A program made the translations under genes and the position numbers. The notes beneath the pieces are model-generated. The model was not told the origin of the DNA. It worked only from the letters and a program-made list of their open reading frames with translations, and made no database searches. This document shows, piece by piece, positions 1 through 9,129 of a stretch of DNA of 47,437 nucleotides; the first letter of the stretch is position 1, and each line of letters begins with the position of its first letter. The stretch covers positions 1 to 47,437 of the forward strand of contig WJLW01000101.1 of NCBI GenBank assembly GCA_014728295.1, given 5' to 3'. This stretch comes from Chitinivibrionales bacterium (lineage in GTDB: Bacteria > Fibrobacterota > Chitinivibrionia > Chitinivibrionales > WJKA01).

Positions 1-766
1 GATCACGTATGTCATTGCGCGAAATGGAACGTTTCAATTGGCGATGCGTATTGACCTGACCGAGTATCCCCAGCGCCGTAGCGGGATAGCGGACATTGGT
101 GATTCTGCCGGTTCCGAAAAGCAGAGTCAGCGTACCTTCCGTATCAAAGCTGTGATTAATCACCCTTCTGGTTTCAATTTGTGCTCTGGCAAGCGTACTG
201 TCATATGGTTCTACGGAAAAATTTTTTGAGAGGGGCACAGTCTGCAGCGCGGGAGAGTATCGGAAATTGCCCGACAGGTTTGGGTTTGCGTACAATGATC
301 TTGTAGGATACGTGCTTAGGCTGTCATGAATGCTCAGGCGCACCGATCCTCTCAGGTCGTGGGACGTGCGGTAAGAATAGCGCCGCGAATCCCAGGTTGA
401 GCTTATATTCTCTGATGACACATCTTTGCGAAATGCATAATTTCCGTTTGCGTCGAGAGCGTGTTTGAAATTTATCTGGTAGGGGAGTGAATTGCGATAG
501 TAGTTGTGGTTTATTCCAATGCCCAGGCCAGTGCGCCGTGATTTGCTTGCATCATTATTGTCCCCAAAAGCATCGACATCTGCCGTGCTACCCCGGTAAC
601 TGATATCCGGCGTCATGGACGCTTCATGTATGGTCCAAGCATGTTCGCGGCAGTCGCTCAAATCATAACGGGGAAGCGTGTAGCTCTGCGCTGAATCAGC
701 CTGGAGCATTGCGGTAACAACAAATGTCGCGATTGCTGATGTTATCATCCTGTGCTCTTGCGGCAT
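1..766 (-). CDS. Secreted protein of unknown function, 3'-truncated by the window edge
   Basis: An uninterrupted minus-strand reading frame runs from an ATG at 766 off the left end (255 codons visible). The N-terminus has a signal peptide: a second ATG at 748 (start MITSAIATFVV) begins a hydrophobic stretch ending near ADSAQS. An AAGAG lies about 6 bases before the 748 ATG, so 748 may be the true start. The mature part is rich in Tyr, Asn, Ser and Arg with alternating polar/hydrophobic stretches (for example GLGIGINHNYYRNSLPY), which could be an outer-membrane beta-barrel or a beta-rich surface protein. I recognise no family. The next gene upstream is the CBM6-like gene on the same strand, about 130 bases away, so co-transcription is possible. 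Confidence 0.6.
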   Translation of the reverse strand, partial: MPQEHRMITSAIATFVVTAMLQADSAQSYTLPRYDLSDCREHAWTIHEASMTPDISYRGSTADVDAFGDNNDASKSRRTGLGIGINHNYYRNSLPYQINFKHALDANGNYAFRKDVSSENISSTWDSRRYSYRTSHDLRGSVRLSIHDSLSTYPTRSLYANPNLSGNFRYSPALQTVPLSKNFSVEPYDSTLARAQIETRRVINHSFDTEGTLTLLFGTGRITNVRYPATALGILGQVNTHRQLKRSISRNDIRD

Positions 767-893
767 GCAATTGCCGAGTAATTAATTGACGAAACAAACG
801 CTGTCAAAAAAAATAGTAAAAGGATGGAAACAGGTTCCATTTGTTGGAGCTGGCGCGGGCCGCTCTCTTCTGCACCCATGATTGTGATTTATG

Positions 894-2093
894 CTATTCA
901 CCGATTCGCGTGAATGAATAAGCCCTGCGAGATCTGCTGTGAGCCGCAAAGATGATGCCGTGCGCTACTTTGCCGCCGGTCGTAAGTGCAAAAACCGATT
1001 TTCCAAGTGCGTTTACATGTCGTAACGCACCGTTCGGTGCGTTATCCCATAAATCGTGCCGTGAAGGTGAAAAAGGGCTGGTGCCTTTGTCGACTATTTT
1101 CCATTTGACATCATTGGCAATTTCCTGTCCGCTCGAAGAAACAAACGGGAGAGGACCAGTAAAGGACAGCCAGTCGACAAAGAGCCCGTTACCGCCGCCG
1201 GTAAAGGTTGTTACAAAAATATCATTGAATCCGCTCAGGTGGCGCGGCAAAGGAATTTTCACAACCTGCCATGTTTTCGGGACATTTACTTCTGCAATCA
1301 GTGATCCGGTTATGGTTCTATCCGGATCCGAATATATAACGTCAGTACCCTCCGTCCAGATCGCAATATCCCGCGATAGTTCGGTTTTCATTCTTATTAC
1401 GAGCGTATCCATGCCGGACTGACCGAAGTCAAGATCATTGAAGTGCAGTATTTTGCGACCGTATTTGATCATGAATACGGCTGTTCCGCCATCCGGAGTG
1501 GAAGTCTTGTTCATATGAAATGTTTGCTCTGCATCGGTTTCCGGCTCGAGGCGCTGGAACGCATATTTAAAATCAAAATCAAACTTGAACCAGAAAACAC
1601 TGATTCCGCCTTCTGCCGAATACATGGGAACGACATAGAGATCATGCACGCCGGTGATGCGATCAGTCAAGGCATTTGACAGCGTGCGGCCACCATTCTT
1701 CCAACTGAAGGTAGTCATTTTTCCGGAAATAGTGGTGCCGATAAGTGAATTCGTATCAACAGTCTGGCGGGTGGTCGGATTGTCATAGAGCACGACCTTG
1801 CCATTTTGATCGAGCCGCACCGAATCAAGCACAAACATCAAACGTTTGCTGTTGCTTGCCGTAGCCTCTGCGTTGACGGTGAGATTATTGACGCCTGCTA
1901 AACCAAAATCAACATCTCTGAATAGGAGATAGTGCCCGCCTTCGAGGTTATATATTCCATCGGCCTGCTCATTTCCGCCGATTATGACGTCGGCGTTCGC
2001 AGCATAAAATGTGTCATGGGGCATTTCTGCAATAACGCGCGTTAGCAGCAGGCTGAGCGCCACAAAAAAACCCGAAATGATACGATGTGTCAT
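894..2093 (-). CDS. Secreted protein with two tandem CBM6-like carbohydrate-binding domains
   Basis: The 399-residue start at 2093 is set by a GGAGGA ribosome site 6-7 bases upstream; the frame is open further up but without such a site. A signal peptide (MTHRIISGFFVALSLLL...) precedes two repeats of the CBM6-type beta-sandwich pattern. Each has a 'DVDFGxxGxxxL' or 'DLDFGQSGMDTL' strand, a central part with small residues, a 'GxxDLYV' or 'GFNDIFV' turn, and a closing 'VFWFKFDF' or 'FVDWLSF' strand, at roughly residues 45-185 and 205-320. CBM6 domains bind beta-glucans, xylan or related polymers. The last 50 residues (NALGKSVFALTTGGKVAHGIIF) resemble a degenerate C-terminal sorting domain. No catalytic domain is present, so it is probably a surface or secreted carbohydrate-binding protein. 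Ligand unknown. Confidence 0.7.
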   Translation of the reverse strand: MTHRIISGFFVALSLLLTRVIAEMPHDTFYAANADVIIGGNEQADGIYNLEGGHYLLFRDVDFGLAGVNNLTVNAEATASNSKRLMFVLDSVRLDQNGKVVLYDNPTTRQTVDTNSLIGTTISGKMTTFSWKNGGRTLSNALTDRITGVHDLYVVPMYSAEGGISVFWFKFDFDFKYAFQRLEPETDAEQTFHMNKTSTPDGGTAVFMIKYGRKILHFNDLDFGQSGMDTLVIRMKTELSRDIAIWTEGTDVIYSDPDRTITGSLIAEVNVPKTWQVVKIPLPRHLSGFNDIFVTTFTGGGNGLFVDWLSFTGPLPFVSSSGQEIANDVKWKIVDKGTSPFSPSRHDLWDNAPNGALRHVNALGKSVFALTTGGKVAHGIIFAAHSRSRRAYSFTRIGE

Positions 2094-2245
2094 CAAGTTC
2101 CTCCGCTGGATAATGAGAACGAAACACAATAAATATAGATTGGGGAAGGCTAATACCTGCTCTGACGATGCAATAACGCGCAAATTGTCATAGACAGTTA
2201 TTTAGATTGGCGAAATTAACTCTAATGCAACTCCCTGTTGCCGAT

Positions 2246-2773
2246 TCAATACCCACCGCCATTCAAATCAATACACCCCGCAGGCAAAACCGTATCCCTC
2301 GGATAGACCATGACAAATGGATCCCACCAGGGGGAGGCTTGCGGGATGGATGGGTGCGTGGAGTTGATAAATGCATTCGAAACCTGACGGGCGCCGATTT
2401 TTTTATAAAATACCGGTACGTTTGTTTGGAAAAGTGAAGCAACGAACATGCTTCCATCAATGCGCGCGAAAGCCCGGGTAACGACATCGCGTCCGAGGTT
2501 CCTGCCGCGATATGCCGGATGGGTGCACACCGCCCGAAGCGCCAGGATCGGCAGGTGCCCCTGGGACGTGATGATAGTGCGCAAAAAAGTCATAGCATGG
2601 GCGATCGCCCGGTCATCCTCCCAGGCAACGTAGTGGATTGGATCGTCGATGAAGGTTAGCGGCATTTTCTGAGTGAGTCGTCGGGATTGTGGCCAGATGG
2701 TCTTCTGGAGTGAGTTTATTGCTGCGGTTTGCGTGGATGTCAGACGGGAGTGGCGTAGTGTATCAATTATCAT
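2246..2773 (-). CDS. GNAT-family N-acetyltransferase
   Basis: This 175-residue protein has the GNAT layout. An acidic strand with a substrate loop is followed by the acetyl-CoA-binding motif A: 'ALRAVCTHPAYRGRNLG' around residues 78-94, with the R/Q-x-x-G-x-G/A signature read as RGRNLG. A C-terminal 'VPVFYKKIGARQV' segment is typical of the last helix-strand of these enzymes. The family transfers acetyl groups from acetyl-CoA to amines; the acceptor cannot be predicted. It lies upstream of the CBM6-like gene on the same strand with a 152-base gap. The start codon sits inside a perfect inverted repeat (2761-2778), described separately. The ribosome site is weak. Confidence 0.8.
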   Translation of the reverse strand: MIIDTLRHSRLTSTQTAAINSLQKTIWPQSRRLTQKMPLTFIDDPIHYVAWEDDRAIAHAMTFLRTIITSQGHLPILALRAVCTHPAYRGRNLGRDVVTRAFARIDGSMFVASLFQTNVPVFYKKIGARQVSNAFINSTHPSIPQASPWWDPFVMVYPRDTVLPAGCIDLNGGGY

Positions 2774-2778
2774 TGATA
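2761..2778. promoter_or_regulatory. Perfect inverted repeat covering the GNAT start codon
   Basis: TATCAAT, a four-base spacer, then ATTGATA: 7-bp arms with no mismatch. The GNAT start codon (2773-2771) lies within it. It could be a DNA operator or an mRNA hairpin occluding the start. This is inference; an AT-rich 7-bp palindrome can also arise by chance. Confidence 0.35.
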
Positions 2779-3158
2779 TGTCGTGCTCTCATCATGTGTG
2801 AAAACAAAGCATTGTTCGAAAGAATGACGGACTTATTACATCGGCAAATAAATACTGCCCACGTACTTACTTACTACTATACGCTGTGGCACAGTCTTCA
2901 GGCTGTGCAGACATCATGTCCTGAAAGTACGCGCCACACGCACAGGTATCGAGAAGTATTTAATTGCCGGAATAAAAGTACGATATTTTGTTTTTCATTT
3001 CAGCAATCATTTTCAAAAATAAAATCGATGACATCCGAAAACGAAAGAATACCTGCTCACATTCTCTGGTTGATGGAGGAATTTGCATGGCGTATCATAT
3101 GTTCTGACCGGATCATGCATGATGAACACAGGCAAAGCCGGCGAATATCGGCCGGTAA
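2779..3158. other. Non-coding stretch upstream of the hybrid kinase gene
   Basis: About 380 bases between the divergent GNAT and kinase genes. Open frames here have no recognisable protein signature and no ribosome site. It is AT-rich in its second half. Apart from the kinase promoters just downstream I see no RNA gene or repeat. Confidence 0.5.
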
Positions 3159-3161
3159 TAA

Positions 3162-3191
3162 TTGACTATCACTCCTCAATTGCGATATAAT
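3162..3191 (+). promoter_or_regulatory. Sigma70-type promoter for the hybrid kinase gene
   Basis: TTGACT (3162-3167), 18 bases, TATAAT (3186-3191). A second TATAAT at 3216-3221 follows within a partial duplication of the same sequence, with TTGGCT (3192-3197) 18 bases before it. These give two candidate tandem start sites upstream of the kinase start at 3259. Confidence 0.6.
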
Positions 3192-3258
3192 TTGGCTGTT
3201 GTATCATTACCGGCATATAATCCGGCTGCAGTGGATGTATCATTTTCGGAACGCTGAA

Positions 3259-6159
3259 ATGCCCTTTACTATCGGTATCTTTGCTCCCTGGATTTCATCT
3301 GTTTATGAGCATGAACTGCTCAGCGGCATTACCGATGAAGCGCGCCTGAACAATATGCGCGTCATCTGTTTTGGCGGCGGCATTCTGAATGGGCATAATC
3401 AGGCAGAGGCCCAGGCAAATACCTGCTACAAGCTGGCTACTCCGGCAAACCTCGACGCACTTATCGTACCCGCCCGTCTCCTGGGAAAAAATCTTGACGA
3501 CGACGAGATGGAGTCATTTATTCAGCGCTTCGCTTCGATTCCGGTCGTCTCAATTGGACGCAGAATCAGGGGCGCCTCCCAGGTTGGATTTGACATCAGC
3601 CGGGGAATGTTTGAGTTGACAAGCCATTTGCACAACGAACATGGATACCGCGCTATTGCACTGATTGCCGGAGGGGCGCATTTCCGCACCTACTGTGAAG
3701 CATTCGGGGAAGCACTGGATCTGTGTGGTTTGCCGCGCACGCCAGGTTTGATCGTACATGCCGGCGGAAGCTATCCTGTTGCCGGAAGTAAAGCAATCGA
3801 TGATATACTGGACAAACGCAAGCAACCGCTTGACGCAATTATCACTTCCATGCCGACATTGCTGTCCGGTGCTGTGAGCAATCTCGCCAAAAGAGGACGT
3901 GTGCTTCCCGGCGATATTGGCGGCGCGACAATGACCTGGCAGGTCCTCGATGAACCGTTTACCATGATGTGTGAGCCTACAACCGAGAGCGGCAGAGAGG
4001 CAGTGCGCCTGGCCTTGCGTCAACTTGATCGTAGAGGGGAACTGGAAGAAGTCCGCTTGAGCTGCAAAATGCTTGTCCGGCAGTCCTGCGGATGTATCGC
4101 ACGCGTGGCGCCTCATCTTCCGGAGCTGCAAATCTGTTTGCAACAATCCGACCGGAACTCATCTTCGGTGAGAGATGAGCTTGTCGAACAACTGGCCCAT
4201 CTCATGCTTAGTTTCGGACCGAATCAGGCGCCTTTGTGTTCGCTTCTGGAAGCCATTGCAGATCAGTTCTTGACAAGAGATACTAACGAGCTTACGCAGG
4301 AATGCAGCGAATTTATCAAGCTATATCTCAAGAGGTTCATGGACTTGCGCAACGCCCCCTTCGCATTGGCAAATTGTATCTCACGTGCCTATATTTTTTG
4401 CCGGGAAAAGTGTCCGGATTATATGCCGCGGGGTGCAGACAGGATATGGTTACGTATGCAGTCGCTCATTCTTGAGGAAACGTATCGCTGTGAGCTGCGG
4501 CAGGATTATTTGATTCCACGCACGTTCTGGGAACCGCTTTCCTTTCTCAATACGCAATTTGCCGTACTTTCCAATCGTCAGGATATGGTGCGCAACCTGC
4601 CCTGGCTGCTCAACTCCTGTGATACCGGGTTTTGTGCAATAGCCGTCTATCTTGACGGTGAGGCGCCGACTCAGCATTCGCAGCTCATTTACGCATTTGA
4701 CGGTTTGCAGCGCGAAAATCCCGTCACGTTTGCGCCCGAGGAATTTGAAACATGCAGGCTTTTTCCCCTAAGCGATACCACACCTGCCGCTCTGCTCGTG
4801 CTGCCGCTCTTTACGCAGGATCAAATCGGATATATCATATTCGATCTTTCCCCCGCAAAGCTGGAAATTTACAAACAAGTCCAGCAACTGGTTGCAACGG
4901 TGCTGACGACATCCACGCTAATCGAAAAAGTAAAGCGTCAGGTTGACACGCTCGATGCCGCCAACCTCAGTCTCAAGCAGGAAATTTGCCGTCGCAAGCA
5001 ATTGCAGGAAGAGCTGGTGCAATCACAGAAAATGGAGGCGATCGGGCGTCTGTCGGGCGGGATTGCTCACGACTTTAACAATATGCTGACGATTTTGATG
5101 GGGAATTCGATATTGCTGGGTAAATATCTCGAACAAGCAGAGGCGCCTGATGAAGTCAAACGCAAACTTGGCGCAATAAAAGATGTTGCTCAAAAAGCGG
5201 CCGGCCTGACGCGCCAGTTGCTCGCGTTTAGCAAGAAGCAGGTATTCAGCGTGAAGGTGCTGGACCTGAACGAAGTTGTTGCAGGAATGGCGCAGCTTAT
5301 CGAACATTCTATCGGCCCAAAAAATAAACTGATGGTTGACATCAATGATCAACCGATTATGATCAAAGGCGATAAGACACAAATCGAACAGGTGTTGCTG
5401 AATCTGGCGGTGAATGCGCGGGACGCGATGAATGCAGGCGGGATTTTGCATGTAAACACGTGTGTGGGACTGGGACAGGATATCGAGCACTTGAAAAGAA
5501 CCCGCATGCGCAAAAGCACGGTTGCCAGGTTGACGGTTCGCGATAGCGGCTGCGGTATGGATGTGGAGACGATGGAAAAAATTTTCGAACCATTTTTCAC
5601 TACCAAACCCGGCGGCAAGGGCACGGGAATGGGACTGGCGACTGTCTATGGAATTGTGCAGCAAAGCGGGGGGCATATACAGGTTTACAGTGAACCCGGT
5701 ACCGGCACGACGTTCGATATTTACTTGCCTTCTGCGAATCAGTCCCAACCTGCGAAGGATCCTTCTGTCGATGAAACGCAGAGCATTCGCATGGCGGTGA
5801 AAAGCAGCGCCAAAACCGTGCTGGTAGCCGATGATGAACCTTCAATACGCATTCTGGTAGCCCAATTGCTGCGGGATGAAGGATTTACGGTGCTCGAGGC
5901 GGGTGACGGAGATGAAGCGGTCAGACTGGCGAATGAACATAAGGGAACCATCGATTTGCTGATCAGTGATGTCATCATGCCGCATATTGACGGACCGGAA
6001 GTTGCGGCGCAGGTGCTCGGTAAGTATCCGGGAATGAAGGTGTTTTATATGTCTGGTTATTCGCGGGATCTCAGGCAGATTGGCGAGAATGAAGTGTTTA
6101 TTCGCAAGCCATTCAGAGTCGATGATTTTTATGATACGTTGCAGACGATTTGTTGCTGA
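3259..6159 (+). CDS. Hybrid histidine kinase with LacI-type periplasmic-binding-like sensor and C-terminal receiver
   Basis: 966 residues from the ATG at 3259 (GGAA 8 bases upstream); an in-frame ATG at 3199 is possible but would add 20 residues not typical of the fold. Residues 1-275 resemble the ligand-binding core of LacI/PurR-type regulators ('[20 protein letters not shown]', 'VVSIGRR', '[14 protein letters not shown]') and end in a 'RQSCGC' motif. Next come a helical linker, a GAF-like region (about 420-560), a coiled coil, HisKA with phospho-acceptor His604 in 'GGIAHDFNN', an HATPase domain (N box near 710, '[11 protein letters not shown]' near 785-795) and a receiver with Asp904 in 'LLISDVIMP'. 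There is no signal peptide or membrane segment, so it probably senses a cytoplasmic ligand, perhaps a sugar. No separate response regulator is adjacent. Confidence 0.88.
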   Translation: MPFTIGIFAPWISSVYEHELLSGITDEARLNNMRVICFGGGILNGHNQAEAQANTCYKLATPANLDALIVPARLLGKNLDDDEMESFIQRFASIPVVSIGRRIRGASQVGFDISRGMFELTSHLHNEHGYRAIALIAGGAHFRTYCEAFGEALDLCGLPRTPGLIVHAGGSYPVAGSKAIDDILDKRKQPLDAIITSMPTLLSGAVSNLAKRGRVLPGDIGGATMTWQVLDEPFTMMCEPTTESGREAVRLALRQLDRRGELEEVRLSCKMLVRQSCGCIARVAPHLPELQICLQQSDRNSSSVRDELVEQLAHLMLSFGPNQAPLCSLLEAIADQFLTRDTNELTQECSEFIKLYLKRFMDLRNAPFALANCISRAYIFCREKCPDYMPRGADRIWLRMQSLILEETYRCELRQDYLIPRTFWEPLSFLNTQFAVLSNRQDMVRNLPWLLNSCDTGFCAIAVYLDGEAPTQHSQLIYAFDGLQRENPVTFAPEEFETCRLFPLSDTTPAALLVLPLFTQDQIGYIIFDLSPAKLEIYKQVQQLVATVLTTSTLIEKVKRQVDTLDAANLSLKQEICRRKQLQEELVQSQKMEAIGRLSGGIAHDFNNMLTILMGNSILLGKYLEQAEAPDEVKRKLGAIKDVAQKAAGLTRQLLAFSKKQVFSVKVLDLNEVVAGMAQLIEHSIGPKNKLMVDINDQPIMIKGDKTQIEQVLLNLAVNARDAMNAGGILHVNTCVGLGQDIEHLKRTRMRKSTVARLTVRDSGCGMDVETMEKIFEPFFTTKPGGKGTGMGLATVYGIVQQSGGHIQVYSEPGTGTTFDIYLPSANQSQPAKDPSVDETQSIRMAVKSSAKTVLVADDEPSIRILVAQLLRDEGFTVLEAGDGDEAVRLANEHKGTIDLLISDVIMPHIDGPEVAAQVLGKYPGMKVFYMSGYSRDLRQIGENEVFIRKPFRVDDFYDTLQTICC

Positions 6160-6214
6160 AGAGAATAGCAGAGCAGGGCAATCAATGCAAAGCAACACCA
6201 CGACGCACTTATCA

Positions 6215-6616
6215 TCAGTTATGTGACGTCCCTTTGGATTTGCCTAGAATCGAGCACGAGAAACGGGCAATCTGGGTTTCATTCATGGCGGGAAACGCGG
6301 CAAATGCGGCCATGCCGGCATCGATATCCTTAAAATAAAAAATGTTTGCCATATAATTTTGTATCATACACCCACCGTGAATAAAATCCTGACCCTTCAC
6401 CGTAAGAAACATGCTGCTGCCTAAGGTGACATTTTTGAGGCCGCATACCTGCTCTGCAAGAATGCATAGCGTTTGTGTCAACAGCTCATCTTCTACAGGA
6501 TTGCTGATTTCCAACAATTGCGGATCTTCGGCATAGTGATCGAAAAAGTAACTGAAGATATCCTTTAAGTCTGCATCGGTTGCCATTTTTGCTTTAAGTG
6601 AGGTAAGATTTTTCAT
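6215..6616 (-). CDS. Hypothetical protein, 133 residues
   Basis: Not recognised. The start at 6616 (MKNLTSLKAKM) overlaps the last 23 bases of the membrane-protein gene upstream, which suggests translational coupling; an ATG at 6631 is an alternative. It looks like a soluble alpha/beta protein: an acidic helical N-terminal half, a single 'EQVCGLKNVTLGSSMFLTVKGQDF' beta-type centre with a Cys, and a second Cys in 'GGCMIQNYM'. There is no signal peptide or membrane segment. The stop lies 55 bases from the stop of the convergent kinase gene. Confidence 0.6.
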   Translation of the reverse strand: MKNLTSLKAKMATDADLKDIFSYFFDHYAEDPQLLEISNPVEDELLTQTLCILAEQVCGLKNVTLGSSMFLTVKGQDFIHGGCMIQNYMANIFYFKDIDAGMAAFAAFPAMNETQIARFSCSILGKSKGTSHN

Positions 6617-7982
6617 GCCTATCGCTCTCATCAGTTTGAGTACTCAAAGATTTCTCCGCTGTGCTCATGAGCATGCCATAGACAAAATACAAACACACTG
6701 GAAAGAAAAAATAATGCCAGATAAGCCGGTTGAACAGGATGAACGAGGCTAGTGTGAAAGCCATCCACCGCGCAAACCCGGGTTTACTTTTCATATTCAG
6801 CCAGGCGAACACGTAGCAGGCGCCCAAAACAATCAACTGGATAATTTGAAACCAGGTGTGAGGTATGATTTTGCTGAGCCAGAAGGTCAGATTGACGGCT
6901 GGCGCAACGAATGCATTTTCCCAGTGGCCGAAAACTCCATTCATGAATCCGGCACGATTCCATACCAGAAATGGCCCGAATCCGATGATGCCGATGACAC
7001 CGAAAATAATCAGTGTTCGCAGAGCCGAGCGCAGGCCCTGCGTATTGAAAATGTACATGCAAAAAACCGGTGCCAGAATCCAACTGAACTGATAGGTGAT
7101 GGCGCTGTAACCAAATGCAAGCGTTGCCGCTGTGAACCTGTCGCGTGCAATGAAATACAGTGTAGCCGATGTTGCTAAAATGTAGGGCCCGAGATAAATT
7201 TCATGGCGATACTGCAGCCACGGATTAAGCAGCCAGGCAGTGATTAACAAAATGGTAAACCAGAGAGCTCTTTGCTTGAATGCGTGGTAGATGAGCAGAG
7301 CCGAAAAAATGTTGCAGAACATTTGTGTCATGCGTGCATCAAGCCCCAGTGCCGATAGCGGCAGGTGCGGCAGCCACATGCCGGGCAGGTAGGTAAGCGG
7401 AATTTTGCCGCTTTGCATGTGATACACCTCATAGGGCAGCTTCCCGTTCAACAAATTGTCTAGTGCGTTGTCTATCAGCGGGAGCATGTCCGAACGCTTC
7501 TCGGCAAGCGGGAAGCTGTATATAGTCAACAGCATGACGGCCGCATAGAGCAGGCAGACTCCGGTCACCACAAAGCCGGCTTTGTCGGGAGCCGTCCACA
7601 TCCACGCGAAAAAGGCCGCAATCATAATCGCCACGGCAATCGTCGGAACTGCATGTATTGCATAGCCGAACTTTGCACCAAATTTCGCCTGCAGGAAAAA
7701 GAGCGCAAAGGTCAACACTTCCGACATCAGTCCGGTAATCGTTGCGAGGCGGATTATTGCTGTGCGGCTGAGTGGGGCTTTGCTCTGCGCGTCGATAAAA
7801 GAATGTTTCAACAGGTAGTAAGCACAGCCGATAACCACCAGTGTAATTACGGCCATGATGAGATGAAAAAGCTCCAGCGGCAAATGCTTTCTGAAATACG
7901 GATCCATTGTTGCCAGAAACTGGATTGCAGCGTAGGCTAGAAACGACCTGGTGCGAGCATCCTTCAGCAGTGAGAGATTCAT
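6594..7982 (-). CDS. Multi-pass membrane protein, probable GT-C-fold glycosyltransferase
   Basis: 462 residues with about 11-12 hydrophobic segments. After the first five comes a long hydrophilic loop 'RSDMLPLIDNALDNLLNGKLPYEVYHM' (about residues 182-210) followed by 'LTYLPGMWLPHLPLSALGLDAR'. The pattern of acidic residues near a first extracytoplasmic loop plus 'G..PY' and 'Y.PG..l...P' is typical of polyprenyl-phosphate-sugar-dependent GT-C enzymes (mannosyltransferase/DUF2029 type). The role would be transfer of a sugar from a lipid carrier outside the inner membrane; donor and acceptor are unknown. The start at 7982 has GGAA 8 bases upstream. Its 3' end overlaps the small hypothetical gene. 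It could also be an uncharacterised membrane protein without enzyme activity. Confidence 0.6.
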   Translation of the reverse strand: MNLSLLKDARTRSFLAYAAIQFLATMDPYFRKHLPLELFHLIMAVITLVVIGCAYYLLKHSFIDAQSKAPLSRTAIIRLATITGLMSEVLTFALFFLQAKFGAKFGYAIHAVPTIAVAIMIAAFFAWMWTAPDKAGFVVTGVCLLYAAVMLLTIYSFPLAEKRSDMLPLIDNALDNLLNGKLPYEVYHMQSGKIPLTYLPGMWLPHLPLSALGLDARMTQMFCNIFSALLIYHAFKQRALWFTILLITAWLLNPWLQYRHEIYLGPYILATSATLYFIARDRFTAATLAFGYSAITYQFSWILAPVFCMYIFNTQGLRSALRTLIIFGVIGIIGFGPFLVWNRAGFMNGVFGHWENAFVAPAVNLTFWLSKIIPHTWFQIIQLIVLGACYVFAWLNMKSKPGFARWMAFTLASFILFNRLIWHYFFFPVCLYFVYGMLMSTAEKSLSTQTDESDRHEKSYLT

Positions 7983-8103
7983 TGAATGTTCCGGATATTC
8001 TGAGTATTTGGGAAAAATGGATAAAATAAAATATGCAGGCAGCAGCGAATGCTTTTTACCGGGGATGCTTAAACGATGATCGCTTCAGGTGCTTGGGTGG
8101 TTT

Positions 8104-8847
8104 TCAGCTCACGGCCTGCTTGAGATCTTCATAGAACAGGGCAAAGCTGACCTGCATATAGGGAATCAGCCAGAGAAATCCGATTCCCAATGTCAGGATG
8201 CACAGCAATGCCCAGCCAATGAATCTGAGTCCGAGCATAAACAATCGAGCCTTGTGGCCCATCATCATTTCTTTGCTTTTTCTGATAGCCTCGATTGGGG
8301 CAATTGCCGGCTCGTCGACGATAATGAAGTAAGTCATCGCATATGACAACGCAGCGATTATGCCGGGGACGATGAGCAGCAGAGACCAGAGAATGATAAA
8401 TATCGATTGCAGCAAATAGGCCAGCACGGCCGTCCAGTAGTTATGAAATCCGTGAAATACCATAGCGACTTCCACGTCACGGCGCCGGGCCAGATTCAAG
8501 GCAAAAATCTGCATGCCGAGCATAAACGGTCCGGCTACAAAAAAGCCAATTATCCATCCGATTTTGGGTATCCCTTGCGCACAACCGCTCAACAGAAACC
8601 ATATCAAGGTCGCTAAGACGGCTACGCCCCACCTGCCTTTGAGGCGCTCCCTGGCTTGTGAGGCGATTTCGGCATTTGCGGGTCTGTTGCGGAGGGAGGA
8701 AATGGTGGATTCGCCGGTATCCTGCCGTTCGAGTGTTTCTGTTTCAGCCGCAGGATTTCCCCGTCCCTCACAATCGCATTCGCTTACACCCGCAGGAAGC
8801 ACTCTCCCGCAGGATGGACATCTTTTTATCTCCTGATCTTCCGACAT
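8104..8847 (-). CDS. Zinc-ribbon plus DUF975-like integral membrane protein
   Basis: 247 residues. The start at 8847 is chosen over an upstream in-frame ATG (8898) because GGGAG lies 6 bases before it. Residues 7-27 form a small zinc-ribbon-like knuckle: CPSCG, ten residues, then CDC. An acidic linker follows, then 'ARERLKGRWGVAV' at the start of a membrane domain with five or six helices, as in the DUF975 family. The gene stands alone between the GT-C-like gene and the divergent secreted-protein cluster. Function unknown; related bacterial proteins with a leading zinc ribbon are common in membrane-stress or envelope loci, but nothing here shows that role. Confidence 0.65.
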   Translation of the reverse strand: MSEDQEIKRCPSCGRVLPAGVSECDCEGRGNPAAETETLERQDTGESTISSLRNRPANAEIASQARERLKGRWGVAVLATLIWFLLSGCAQGIPKIGWIIGFFVAGPFMLGMQIFALNLARRRDVEVAMVFHGFHNYWTAVLAYLLQSIFIILWSLLLIVPGIIAALSYAMTYFIIVDEPAIAPIEAIRKSKEMMMGHKARLFMLGLRFIGWALLCILTLGIGFLWLIPYMQVSFALFYEDLKQAVS

Positions 8848-9129
8848 AGCTGCTCCCTCAGGAAGTGATGATTCCGTAACGTTTGCCAACTGCCCCAAGG
8901 CAGATGTTCATGAAAATAACTGCAGCCAATTCTCGGAGCAATGTCTAAGGAACCATCGTCCCAAAGCTAATTGCTGTTTGCGTAATCAAGGCAAATAATT
9001 CAACAAATATTACAAATTGATAAATACATAAAAAAGAAAGTAAAAAAAGCGCACCTTTTGGTCGTTTTTAGCGTATATTTTTTGTGAAATCAAGTAATCA
9101 GTTTTATCAACAGCAAAAGGGGGATACCG
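8848..9129. other. Divergent intergenic region, AT-rich
   Basis: 282 bases between the DUF975-like gene and the first secreted propeller gene. From 8990 it is strongly AT-rich, with long A and T runs and a TATATT at 9074-9079. I could not match a convincing -35 box, so no promoter is called. A good ribosome site (AAAAGGGGG) lies just before the ATG at 9130. Confidence 0.5.

Noticed and set aside
2689..3165. 158-codon plus-strand open frame between the GNAT and kinase genes
   Set aside because: It overlaps the GNAT start region, has no ribosome site and no protein-like composition.
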